Source: an uncultured Bacilli bacterium
GTDB taxonomy: Bacteria > Bacillota_I > Bacilli_A > RF39 > UBA660
NCBI GenBank assembly: GCA_934101745.1
Contig: CAKOSD010000045.1
Span: 1 to 7,699 of the forward strand
Direction: 5' to 3'
DNA length: 7,699 nucleotides
The notes beneath the pieces were generated by a model. It was given only the letters and a program-made list of their open reading frames with translations, had not been told where the DNA came from and did no database searches. The translations under genes and the position numbers were made by a program. How positions within the stretch are numbered: position 1 is the stretch's first letter; each line of letters starts with the position of its first letter. Positions 1 to 5,606 of the stretch are shown here, piece after piece.

Positions 1-113
1 TAATGCTTGTTAGTGCTCTATCTAGTAGGGAAAATATCTTAAATGCTTATAAAGAGGCTATAAATAATGATTATCGGTTCTTTTCCTTTGGGGATGCGAT
101 GTTTATAAAATAG
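1..113 (+). CDS. queA: QueA C-terminus (partial): S-adenosylmethionine:tRNA ribosyltransferase-isomerase
   Basis: The frame starting at base 3 is open to a TAG at 111-113 and gives the last 36 residues of a protein whose 5' end lies outside the window. The visible tail contains [13 protein letters not shown] and, near the end, [10 protein letters not shown], which is the highly conserved C-terminal signature of QueA. QueA transfers and isomerises the ribosyl part of S-adenosylmethionine onto preQ1 in the wobble position of certain tRNAs, giving epoxyqueuosine; it acts in the cytoplasm. In B. subtilis queA lies in the same neighbourhood as spoVB, comN and relA, which supports the call. The stop is followed closely by a probable terminator, so this looks like the last gene of its transcript. 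The assignment rests on the C-terminal motif only, but that motif is distinctive. Confidence 0.9.
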   Translation, partial: MLVSALSSRENILNAYKEAINNDYRFFSFGDAMFIK

Positions 114-126
114 TTAAGGAAATTTT

Positions 127-158
127 AAAAGAAGTGGGAGATGGTTCTTACTTCTTTT
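127..158 (+). terminator. Probable intrinsic terminator after queA, possibly bidirectional
   Basis: A perfect 9-bp inverted repeat, AAAAGAAGT (127-135) and ACTTCTTTT (150-158), encloses a 14-nt loop. It is followed on the + strand by a T-rich tract (TTTATTTATATTTAATTATTATTTT). It sits 13 nt after the queA stop. Because the surface-protein gene on the - strand ends at 189, the same hairpin could also stop that convergent transcript, although the tract on that side is poorer in U. The stem is AT-rich, so its strength is uncertain. Confidence 0.6.
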
Positions 159-188
159 ATTTATATTTAATTATTATTTTGATTGTAA

Positions 189-1418
189 TTACTCAATCCT
201 AAATGGATTATCAACGGAACCGTCCCCTTTATTTAGAATATTACCTTTAATATTTATTACGGGGCGAATATTATATGAACTTGCTATGAAAGTTTCAAGA
301 CCAGTATCTTCTTTGTATCCCACGGTGTAAGTTCTAGCAAGATAATCTTTATTCCAATCAGCATATTGATAGTCCATTGGTGTCATTGTCCAATACCAGT
401 TGTTACTATATAAATATGAATTTTCATTTATCGCAAGATCACTAACAGAACCAGCAAATAATGTTTCATCAGCAGACATTAATCCGACTGGATAAGTTAA
501 GGCCTTGTTACCGATGATGGAATTGACTGTAGTAAATAAATCATTATCTTTATTTGGACATATTAGGGTAGGATTTTTGCTTTTCTTTAATCTATTATAA
601 CCGTTAAAAGTGGCGCTGGTAATTCCATTGCCATTATACAAAGTTCGGTCGTTACAAAATCCCGAATCTGCTATATATTTTTCAAATTCTGTATTTAGGA
701 GGTTATTAAAATACCAATTATCCACTTTTTCTTTGACTGTTGAATTAACCTCGTTTTTGATACTGTCTTCATATGTATCGACATTCTTTCCAAACATATA
801 ACCAACATATGCTGGTTTGTTAGAAGGATAATTGTATTGAGATTGACCAGTTGTTTTGGCTGTATCTTCCGCATTTTTGACATTACCATTATAGAGTAAT
901 CTTATGGAACCATCGCCATTTATTCTGATGATTTGCCAGTAAAGATTAGCAAAATAAACATTGTTGTTTGTGCCAACGCCTCTATAATAATAAGTTGTTC
1001 CAAAATCGTCATCAGTTTCACAGAAATATCCATATTCGTCTTCTAAGTTAGTAATATTATACTTATCATTTAAATATTTTTGAGGACATTTATTATATTC
1101 GTTGATGGTGAAATTTTTGGTACCAATAGTAATGGTATCTTTACTCTTGAAATAAAGATTACATTTTATCTTTTTGCTTAAATCCCCAATAAATAAGCCC
1201 CAGTTTGTATTATCCCAGTAATAGTTAGCATCGCCGTCACAGACGGCTTTAACAAACGAAAAATTATCTTTGCTAGGTATTTTAGTAGTAACACTATCAT
1301 TCATGTAAATACCAATAGTTTTCTTAGAAGATAGGTAATGTCTTTTTCTTTCTAAAGTATTAAAAAATATAATATTTAGTATTATTAATAAAATTATTAT
1401 TAAATATTTCTTTTGCAT
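189..1418 (-). CDS. Membrane-anchored or exported cysteine-containing surface protein, DUF6273-like
   Basis: This 409-residue protein has an N-terminal hydrophobic segment (about residues 5-20, after MQKK) that acts as a signal or anchor, so the rest should lie outside the membrane. There is no lipobox cysteine. Residues about 33-90 resemble a small domain found in many surface proteins of gut Bacillota (IPSKDNFSF, then C60, WDNTNW, C86 and LYF). Residues about 130-180 carry CETDDDFGTTYYYRG and YWQIIRINGDGSIRLLYNG, and the C-terminus has SYNIRPVINI and GDGSVDNPFRI; these recall the domain I know as DUF6273. Six cysteines (60, 86, 111, 133, 255, 287) could form disulfides. The ATG start has a good AAGGAG site at 1426-1431, 7 nt upstream. 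The gene stands alone, pointing towards queA, with a repeat-rich noncoding region upstream. No enzymatic motif is visible and the function is unknown; a cell-surface role is inferred from the signal segment and family resemblance. Confidence 0.75.
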   Translation of the reverse strand: MQKKYLIIILLIILNIIFFNTLERKRHYLSSKKTIGIYMNDSVTTKIPSKDNFSFVKAVCDGDANYYWDNTNWGLFIGDLSKKIKCNLYFKSKDTITIGTKNFTINEYNKCPQKYLNDKYNITNLEDEYGYFCETDDDFGTTYYYRGVGTNNNVYFANLYWQIIRINGDGSIRLLYNGNVKNAEDTAKTTGQSQYNYPSNKPAYVGYMFGKNVDTYEDSIKNEVNSTVKEKVDNWYFNNLLNTEFEKYIADSGFCNDRTLYNGNGITSATFNGYNRLKKSKNPTLICPNKDNDLFTTVNSIIGNKALTYPVGLMSADETLFAGSVSDLAINENSYLYSNNWYWTMTPMDYQYADWNKDYLARTYTVGYKEDTGLETFIASSYNIRPVINIKGNILNKGDGSVDNPFRIE

Positions 1419-1425
1419 ATAAAAA

Positions 1426-1431
1426 CTCCTT
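1426..1431 (-). promoter_or_regulatory. Ribosome binding site of the surface-protein gene
   Basis: On the - strand the sequence is AAGGAG, 7 nt before the ATG at 1418. It confirms the start of the surface-protein gene. The 11-bp palindrome at 1448-1474 lies 16 nt further upstream, close enough for an RNA hairpin there to shape the leader. Confidence 0.8.
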
Positions 1432-1447
1432 AAAGTACGTTATTTTG

Positions 1448-1474
1448 TTTCATAGAGTATATAACTCTATGAAA
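1448..1474. repeat. Palindromic inverted-repeat site A
   Basis: A perfect dyad: TTTCATAGAGT (1448-1458), 5-nt spacer ATATA, then ACTCTATGAAA (1464-1474). The reverse complement of the whole 27-base site matches the site at 1714-1740 at 25 of 27 positions, and the similarity stops at the site edges. Two 11-bp arms around a short AT spacer is the general form of a tyrosine-recombinase core site, but it also fits a dimeric repressor operator or an RNA hairpin in the leader of the downstream gene. Confidence 0.75.
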
Positions 1475-1510
1475 GCCTAAATTTAGCACTTATTTTTAAT
1501 TTATATATTA

Positions 1511-1539
1511 ACTATACCATATATTTTAACCATTTTAAA
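1511..1539 (-). promoter_or_regulatory. Candidate promoter for the surface-protein gene
   Basis: Reading leftward, there is an extended -10 element TGGTATAGT (1519-1511; TATAGT matches the consensus at 5 of 6, with TG one base upstream) and a -35-like TTTAAA (1539-1534; 4 of 6) at 17-nt spacing. Transcription would start near 1504 and give a leader of about 85 nt that includes palindrome A and the AAGGAG site. The promoter lies inside the segment bounded by the two inverted palindromes. AT-rich DNA yields such matches by chance, so this is only a candidate. Confidence 0.4.
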
Positions 1540-1598
1540 GCCTATTTTCATACATTTTGTAGTCAAAATTGTAGTCAAAAAAATCCTAACCATTTTAA
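1527..1598. repeat. Spaced direct repeat TAACCATTTTAA
   Basis: The 12-mer TAACCATTTTAA occurs at 1527-1538 and again at 1587-1598, exactly 60 nt apart, and the base after next (G) also agrees. The two copies flank the tandem 12-mer at 1557-1580. The significance is unknown; paired repeats around an inner tandem repeat would be compatible with protein binding sites or an integration scar. Confidence 0.55.
1557..1580. repeat. Exact tandem 12-mer TTGTAGTCAAAA x2
   Basis: TTGTAGTCAAAA is present twice head to tail with no mismatch (1557-1568 and 1569-1580). Its core GTCAA recurs at 1630, 1654 and 1667, giving five same-strand copies within about 110 bases. On the opposite strand each tandem unit reads TTTTGACTACAA, which also contains a TTGAC -35-like core. 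Short directly repeated motifs of this kind resemble arm-type binding sites of phage or ICE integrases, but no integrase gene is in the window. Confidence 0.7.
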
Positions 1599-1696
1599 GG
1601 TTTTATAGGGCTTTGCTAAGTCTTTTCTAGTCAACTAATTACTTCTTATTATCGTCAAAATTCATGGTCAAACTTTAAAAATTCCTAGGTAAACAC

Positions 1697-1716
1697 TGGC
1701 TTTCAAGCCAATTTTT
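1697..1716 (+). terminator. Short hairpin with T run, weak terminator-like element
   Basis: TGGCT (1697-1701) pairs with AGCCA (1706-1710) around a 4-base loop, followed by ATTTTT. It has the form of a small intrinsic terminator on the + strand, although no rightward gene ends here. It lies just inside palindrome B. If the segment between the palindromes inverted, this hairpin would lie upstream of the surface-protein gene, facing it. Confidence 0.3.
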
Positions 1717-1740
1717 CATAGAGTTATATATTTTATGAAA
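1714..1740. repeat. Palindromic inverted-repeat site B
   Basis: A second 27-base site, TTTCATAGAGT (1714-1724), spacer TATAT, then ATTTTATGAAA (1730-1740). It equals the reverse complement of the site at 1448-1474 except for two C-to-T differences in the right arm. Its own dyad is therefore imperfect: the outer 7 bases of each arm still pair. Compared in direct orientation the two sites differ at 7 positions, so the inverted relation is the better one. Confidence 0.75.
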
Positions 1741-1750
1741 ATTACTATTC

Positions 1751-1775
1751 AAGACTGGTTTTAATAACTGGTCTT
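1751..1775 (-). terminator. Hairpin at the end of the flippase gene, probable terminator
   Basis: AAGACTGGTT (1751-1760) and AACTGGTCTT (1766-1775) form a 10-bp stem with two G-U pairs around a 5-nt loop that contains the TAA stop of the flippase gene. On the - strand it is followed by GAATAGTAATTTTC, only a weak U tract. On the + strand the flank is richer in T (TTCTTTTAAAATATTTTTT). It probably ends the leftward flippase transcript, or acts in both directions. Confidence 0.45.
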
Positions 1776-3068
1776 TTCTTTTAAAATATTTTTTAACTTA
1801 GAACCATTTTTAAAGACTACATAGAAGATATCAATAGCCTCACTAATAACAAGTCCATATAAACCAATATGCAGTAAACTAAAGATAAATAAAGAGACTA
1901 ATTTTAAGAAGACACCAATGGTTGTAGTTTTTAGAGTATAAGCACCATATCCTAAGCCTTGTAAAATACTAGAAATAGGAGCCTCCAAATAATAAAAAGT
2001 AAAGAAAGGACTTAGGGCTAAAATATAATTAGCGCCCAAATTAGTATTGTAAATAAGGCTAAGTAAAAAATTTCTAAAGATAGTAACTATTATTACCGTA
2101 AGAAGACCAATAAAACTAGAAATAAAGATAGCCTGTTTAGTCCGAAGATTAACTAAATTATATTTCTTTTGACTATAAAACTTAGATACTTCCGGAATAA
2201 TACTAGTGCAGATGGCTTGAATAAGAAAGGATGGCATTAAAAGAAGGGCTAGGCTATAACTATTATAAATACCATATTCTAAAACAAAAAAAGATGAAGA
2301 ATAGCCAATGTATAAAAGGGTATTAGAAAGAATAATAGGTTCAAAAAAGTAACCAATATTCCCAATAATACGACTAGATACTAAGGGGATAGAAGTATCT
2401 AATAAATTTTTAAAAATGGAGGAGTTATAAGAAATATTAGTTAGATTTAACTTAGTGTTTTTAGGAAGTAAAATTAAAAAAGTTATAATACTAGCGGCTT
2501 CGGTTAAAATATTTAAAAGTAAAAAAGACATAATTCCTAAAACTAAGTTTTTCTTAACGAGATTAGGTAAAATAAAAATGATAAATAAAAGACGGATAGT
2601 CTGTTCAATACAGTTAGAAATATTATTGGGAAGCATTCGTTGTTTACCATAAAAATAACCCTTTAAAGTACAGGCTAAGGCCATATTAGGCATGGCAAGA
2701 GAGGCTGCTATAATTAAAAGCTTAGTTCGAGGCTCATGTAAAAGATTATTACTAATAAAATCGCTACTTAAAATTATTAAAATAACACAAATGAAATTTA
2801 GAATAATAAGAAAGATGATACCTTGTTCAATGATTTTACGACTCCGCATTTTACCTTCGGCAATAAGTTTAGAAATAGCCTGAGGCATCCCAAATCCAGC
2901 AATAGTTACCATTAAAGAAAAGAAAGGCATGATAAGACTATAAAGACTGATACCTTCTGTACCAAGAATACGGGTATAAAGTATTTTAATAATAAAACTT
3001 AGAATTTTAACAATGAGACCACCACCACATAAAATAAGAGTACTAATAAGAAACTTGTTTTTTTGCAA
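1761..3068 (-). CDS. spoVB: SpoVB/MurJ-like flippase (polysaccharide or lipid II transporter, MOP superfamily)
   Basis: The protein is almost entirely hydrophobic, with about a dozen probable membrane helices. It carries the N-terminal signature of the SpoVB group of the oligosaccharide flippase family: KNKFLISTLIL at the start, GTEGISLYSLIMP (about residues 36-48) and GMPQAISKLIAE (about 60-71). Relatives move lipid-linked cell-wall or polysaccharide precursors across the cytoplasmic membrane, and SpoVB itself acts in spore cortex synthesis. At 435 residues it is shorter than the roughly 500 or more usual for SpoVB, so one or two C-terminal helices may be missing. I chose the TTG start at 3066-3068 because AGGTGA lies 5 nt upstream and because relatives begin at this point. 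An in-frame GTG at 3075-3077 overlaps that ribosome binding site and directly follows a stop codon. The position next to comN but transcribed away from it matches the B. subtilis arrangement. The family is clear; the substrate and any sporulation role are inferred. Confidence 0.85.
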   Translation of the reverse strand: MQKNKFLISTLILCGGGLIVKILSFIIKILYTRILGTEGISLYSLIMPFFSLMVTIAGFGMPQAISKLIAEGKMRSRKIIEQGIIFLIILNFICVILIILSSDFISNNLLHEPRTKLLIIAASLAMPNMALACTLKGYFYGKQRMLPNNISNCIEQTIRLLFIIFILPNLVKKNLVLGIMSFLLLNILTEAASIITFLILLPKNTKLNLTNISYNSSIFKNLLDTSIPLVSSRIIGNIGYFFEPIILSNTLLYIGYSSSFFVLEYGIYNSYSLALLLMPSFLIQAICTSIIPEVSKFYSQKKYNLVNLRTKQAIFISSFIGLLTVIIVTIFRNFLLSLIYNTNLGANYILALSPFFTFYYLEAPISSILQGLGYGAYTLKTTTIGVFLKLVSLFIFSLLHIGLYGLVISEAIDIFYVVFKNGSKLKNILKEKTSY

Positions 3069-3073
3069 TCTTA

Positions 3074-3079
3074 TCACCT
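3074..3079 (-). promoter_or_regulatory. Ribosome binding site that sets the flippase start at TTG
   Basis: On the - strand AGGTGA (part of the 16S-complementary AGGAGGTGAT) lies 5 nt before TTG at 3068-3066. The alternative GTG at 3077-3075 is inside this motif and has only TATATAG upstream, so it lacks its own binding site. Confidence 0.6.
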
Positions 3080-3103
3080 ATATAAATTTATGATGATTTT
3101 CCC

Positions 3104-3132
3104 TTCAAAATTACTGGGTTTTAGTTTATAAT
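3104..3132 (+). promoter_or_regulatory. Promoter of the comN-relA-dtd cluster
   Basis: TTCAAA (3104-3109, 4 of 6 to the -35 consensus) and a perfect TATAAT (3127-3132) are separated by 17 nt, the form of a housekeeping sigma-factor promoter. Transcription would begin near 3139, leaving a leader of about 22 nt with an AGGTGA site (3149-3154) 6 nt before the comN ATG. The promoter lies in the 92-nt gap between the divergent flippase and comN starts. Confidence 0.7.
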
Positions 3133-3160
3133 AATTAAGAAGGACATCAGGTGAAGATTT

Positions 3161-3409
3161 ATGGATTATGAATTTACAAGTGTTTTAGATTTAAAGGCTC
3201 ATATCAGACCAGCCTTGGATTCTAAGGTTAAAGAAATGCAACGGAAAAATATTAAGTATGTTAATCAAGATGATATATTTGAATATTTAAGAAATAATGT
3301 TTGGCCTCTTAAATCTAATTTGACCTTATATAATATAGTTGATGATATATTAAATACTGATAATAAAGTGTTTTGTGATTATGTAGTAAATAAAAAGAAA
3401 AAGAATTAA
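3161..3409 (+). CDS. comN: ComN-family post-transcriptional regulator
   Basis: This 82-residue soluble protein resembles the small ComN/YrzD family of Bacillota. An N-terminal helix HIRPALDSKVKEM (about residues 14-26) is followed by VNQDDIFEYLRNNVW (about 34-48) and LYNIVDDIL (about 56-64), matching the family pattern of LxxALxSKxxEF, then an EE/DxWxYLxxKKW block, then LYxIVxDIL. In B. subtilis ComN acts post-transcriptionally on comE competence mRNA and interacts with the division-site protein DivIVA; whether that role holds here is unknown, since no competence gene is in view. The ATG has AGGTGA 6 nt upstream. The gene is the first of the rightward cluster, 34 nt before relA. Its place beside a divergent spoVB-type gene agrees with the B. 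subtilis map. The C-terminus ends in a lysine-rich tail (NKKKKN). Confidence 0.75.
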   Translation: MDYEFTSVLDLKAHIRPALDSKVKEMQRKNIKYVNQDDIFEYLRNNVWPLKSNLTLYNIVDDILNTDNKVFCDYVVNKKKKN

Positions 3410-3430
3410 ATGAGGTTTTGAAAAAATTAC

Positions 3431-3435
3431 AGGAG
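3431..3435 (+). promoter_or_regulatory. Ribosome binding site that sets the relA start at ATG 3444
   Basis: AGGAG at 3431-3435, continued by TGAT, lies 8 nt before ATG at 3444-3446. An in-frame GTG at 3435-3437 would add three residues but overlaps the binding site itself, so the ATG is preferred. Confidence 0.75.
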
Positions 3436-3443
3436 TGATTACA

Positions 3444-5606
3444 ATGGAAGAATTAAAACGAGAATATAAAGAAGTATCTTATACTGAATTAGAGGAAAAA
3501 TTAAAAACTTATATAACAAGTGCCGAGGAATTGGAAACAATTGATAAAGCCTATAAATTTGCTTATGAACATCATTTAGGCAAGAAAAGGAAAAGTGGTG
3601 ATGATTATATAAGTCATCCTGTAAATGTTGCTTATATTTTAACTAATTTAAATGCTGATTATATAACTATTTCTTCGGCTCTTTTACATGAAGTAGTAAA
3701 TCATGGGGGCGCTACAATAGAAGAAGTTAGGGCGGCTTTTGGTAAAGATATAGCCGGGATTGTAAATAGTATTTCTAAAATAAATAAACTTACTTTGTCC
3801 GATGACAAAGAGGCTAGTGCCATAAATTTGCGAAAGGTTTTAGTAGGGCTATCATCAGATGTACGCGTATTGTTTGTAAAACTGGCTGATAGACTCCATA
3901 ATATGCGAACTATTTGGGCTCTTGATCCGGATGCTCAAAAAGCAAAAGCTAATGAGACAATTTCGGTTTTAATTCCTATTGCTCACCGCCTAGGTATTAA
4001 CACGATAAAAGCCGAACTAGAAGATTTATCACTATATTATACTAAGCCTGATGTTTACCGAGATATTGAAGAAAAATTGAATAATGAGAGCACTAAATTA
4101 AACGAAGAATTAGAGCTTATGAAAAATGAACTTATTGATATAATGAATGAAAATAATATTCATTTTCATATTAAAGCCCGAGTTAAAAGTGTTCATAGTA
4201 TTTATGAAAAGATGGCTAAGGGAAAAAAATGGAATGAAATTTATGATATTTTAGCTCTAAGAATCATTGTTGATTCAGTAAGTGATTGTTATTTAGCAAT
4301 TGGGTTAATTCATGCCAAATTTAGACCTCTTCCAAAACGTTTTAAAGATTATATAGCTATGCCTAAAGAAAACATGTATCAGTCACTTCACACTTCAATT
4401 TTTGGACCCCATGGTTATGTTTATGAGGTTCAAATAAGAACTACAGAAATGGATGAAATTGCGGAAAAAGGTATTGCTAGTCATTGGTCATATAAAGAAC
4501 ATACTAAAGGGGGAGCAGTTAATGTTTTTGAACAAAAGTTAGAAATGTTTAGAAACTTAATTGAACAACATAACGATGATTTAAGTAATGGAGATTTTAA
4601 AAAGGAAATAAACGAAGAAGCCTTAAGTAAAATGATTTATTGTTTTACGCCAAAGGGAGATGTTGTTGAGTTACCTGCTAATTCAACTCCTATCGATTTT
4701 GCTTATCGTATTCACTCGAAAGTAGGAGATACTTGCGTAGGGGCTATCGTAAATGAAGTTATGGTACCTTTAAATAAGGCTCTAGAAGATGGAGATATTG
4801 TTTCTATTAAAACTAGTAAAGAAGCAACCCCTTCTAAGGAATGGTTAAACATTGTTAAAACTAGTCAAGCCAAAAATAAAATTAAATCTTATTTTTCTAA
4901 GATTGATCGGGAAGAATATGTTAAACGAGCAGAAGATTTACTCGAAAAAGAAATTCGTCGTCGTAAACTTGCTATCAGTGATGTCTTAGCAACGGAAAGA
5001 ATTGAAAAAGTATGTAAAGACTTAAAATTAGATGATTTAGAAGATATTTATTTATCAGTTGGTTCTTTAAGATTTACTCCATCTTATATAATTAATATGG
5101 CTTATGAAGATAAAAAAGATGTTCATGATATTTTAATGGAAAAAATGGGGCGTAAGTCGGAAAATATTAACTATAAGAGTGACATTATTGTATCTGGTAG
5201 TGGCAATATAAAAGTTAATATTGCTAAATGTTGTAAACCTATAAAAGGTGATAAAATAATTGGCTATATTACAAAGGGTGAGGGTATTACTGTTCATAAA
5301 AAAGATTGTCCAAATGTTTCTAATACTAATCGTTTAATTGATGTTTGCTGGAATGATACTAATGATACTTATTATTTTACCGATATATTAGTAAGTACAA
5401 TAAGTAATAAAAATTATCTTTATGATTTAGTTAGTCTGGCTAAAGAAAAAGATGTTTATATTGATGCTGTAAGTAATAAAGAAGAGGATAATTTAACCAA
5501 GTATAAGTTAACTTTAAAAATTAAAAATATTAAAGAGTTAGATAATTTAATTAATGCCCTTAATATGTGTAAATATGTAATTAAGGTAGAAAGAGCAAAA
5601 AATTAA
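3444..5606 (+). CDS. relA: RelA/SpoT-family (p)ppGpp synthetase with a degenerate hydrolase centre
   Basis: Full-length long RSH protein of 720 residues that makes the stringent-response alarmone by moving pyrophosphate from ATP to GTP or GDP. Domains in order: HD hydrolase (about 25-180), synthetase (about 235-350), TGS (about 398-457), a helical region, a zinc-finger-like region with C596, C597, H618 and C622, and ACT/RRM (about 645-720). The synthetase motifs are intact: IYDILALR (D268), RFKDYIA (299-305, the RxKD form of bifunctional enzymes) and EVQIRT (E328); the usual His of the following EMHEIAE is D337. In the hydrolase domain R49, H58, H82 and KLADRLHNM (D149, N153) are kept, but the usual HDxxED reads HEVVNH (82-87), so three metal or catalytic residues are replaced (D to E83, E to N86, D to H87). 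Hydrolysis is probably lost or changed. The stop codon overlaps the dtd start by one base, implying translational coupling. Confidence 0.93.
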   Translation: MEELKREYKEVSYTELEEKLKTYITSAEELETIDKAYKFAYEHHLGKKRKSGDDYISHPVNVAYILTNLNADYITISSALLHEVVNHGGATIEEVRAAFGKDIAGIVNSISKINKLTLSDDKEASAINLRKVLVGLSSDVRVLFVKLADRLHNMRTIWALDPDAQKAKANETISVLIPIAHRLGINTIKAELEDLSLYYTKPDVYRDIEEKLNNESTKLNEELELMKNELIDIMNENNIHFHIKARVKSVHSIYEKMAKGKKWNEIYDILALRIIVDSVSDCYLAIGLIHAKFRPLPKRFKDYIAMPKENMYQSLHTSIFGPHGYVYEVQIRTTEMDEIAEKGIASHWSYKEHTKGGAVNVFEQKLEMFRNLIEQHNDDLSNGDFKKEINEEALSKMIYCFTPKGDVVELPANSTPIDFAYRIHSKVGDTCVGAIVNEVMVPLNKALEDGDIVSIKTSKEATPSKEWLNIVKTSQAKNKIKSYFSKIDREEYVKRAEDLLEKEIRRRKLAISDVLATERIEKVCKDLKLDDLEDIYLSVGSLRFTPSYIINMAYEDKKDVHDILMEKMGRKSENINYKSDIIVSGSGNIKVNIAKCCKPIKGDKIIGYITKGEGITVHKKDCPNVSNTNRLIDVCWNDTNDTYYFTDILVSTISNKNYLYDLVSLAKEKDVYIDAVSNKEEDNLTKYKLTLKIKNIKELDNLINALNMCKYVIKVERAKN

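Larger units (their letters stand above)
1419..1760. other. Repeat-rich noncoding region between the flippase and the surface-protein gene
   Basis: About 340 bases without a convincing reading frame. Going rightward it holds: the ribosome binding site of the surface-protein gene (1426-1431); a palindrome (1448-1474); a 10-base palindrome CTAAATTTAG (1477-1486); a candidate leftward promoter (1511-1539); a spaced direct repeat TAACCATTTTAA (1527-1538 and 1587-1598); an exact tandem 12-mer (1557-1580); further GTCAA motifs at 1630, 1654 and 1667; a short hairpin with a T run (1697-1716); a second copy of the palindrome in inverted orientation (1714-1740); and the hairpin at the flippase stop codon (1751-1775). 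Such density is unusual in a compact genome and suggests a recombination or attachment region rather than a plain spacer. Confidence 0.7.

Noticed and set aside
181..198. GATTG/CAATC hairpin at the end of the surface-protein gene as its terminator
   Set aside because: Only 5 bp, and no U tract follows on the - strand.
1714..1740. Idea that the 27-base palindrome is the chromosomal dif site
   Set aside because: Arms and spacer are roughly dif-like in size, but the sequence does not match the Bacillus dif consensus I remember, and two copies so close together would be unusual for dif.
1448..1740. Idea that the segment is a MITE or small insertion element with terminal inverted repeats
   Set aside because: The bases just outside the two ends show no target-site duplication, and the end sequences are palindromes rather than simple terminal repeats; other copies would be needed to support it.
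3079..3108. Leftward promoter for the flippase: TTGAAG (3108-3103) with TATATA (3084-3079), 18-nt spacing
   Set aside because: The start point would fall at or beyond the ribosome binding site and leave almost no leader, so I could not support it; the true promoter is probably in this gap but is not clear.
4147..4169. 8-bp inverted repeat ATGAAAAT/ATTTTCAT within relA
   Set aside because: Coding sequence of the domain linker; repeats of this size made mostly of A and T are expected by chance.
4192..4208. TTCATA/TATGAA dyad in relA, similar in form to the palindromes at 1448 and 1714
   Set aside because: It lies in a conserved coding stretch (SVHSIYEKM of the synthetase), lacks the inner arm bases of the other sites, and is explained by codon choice in AT-rich DNA.
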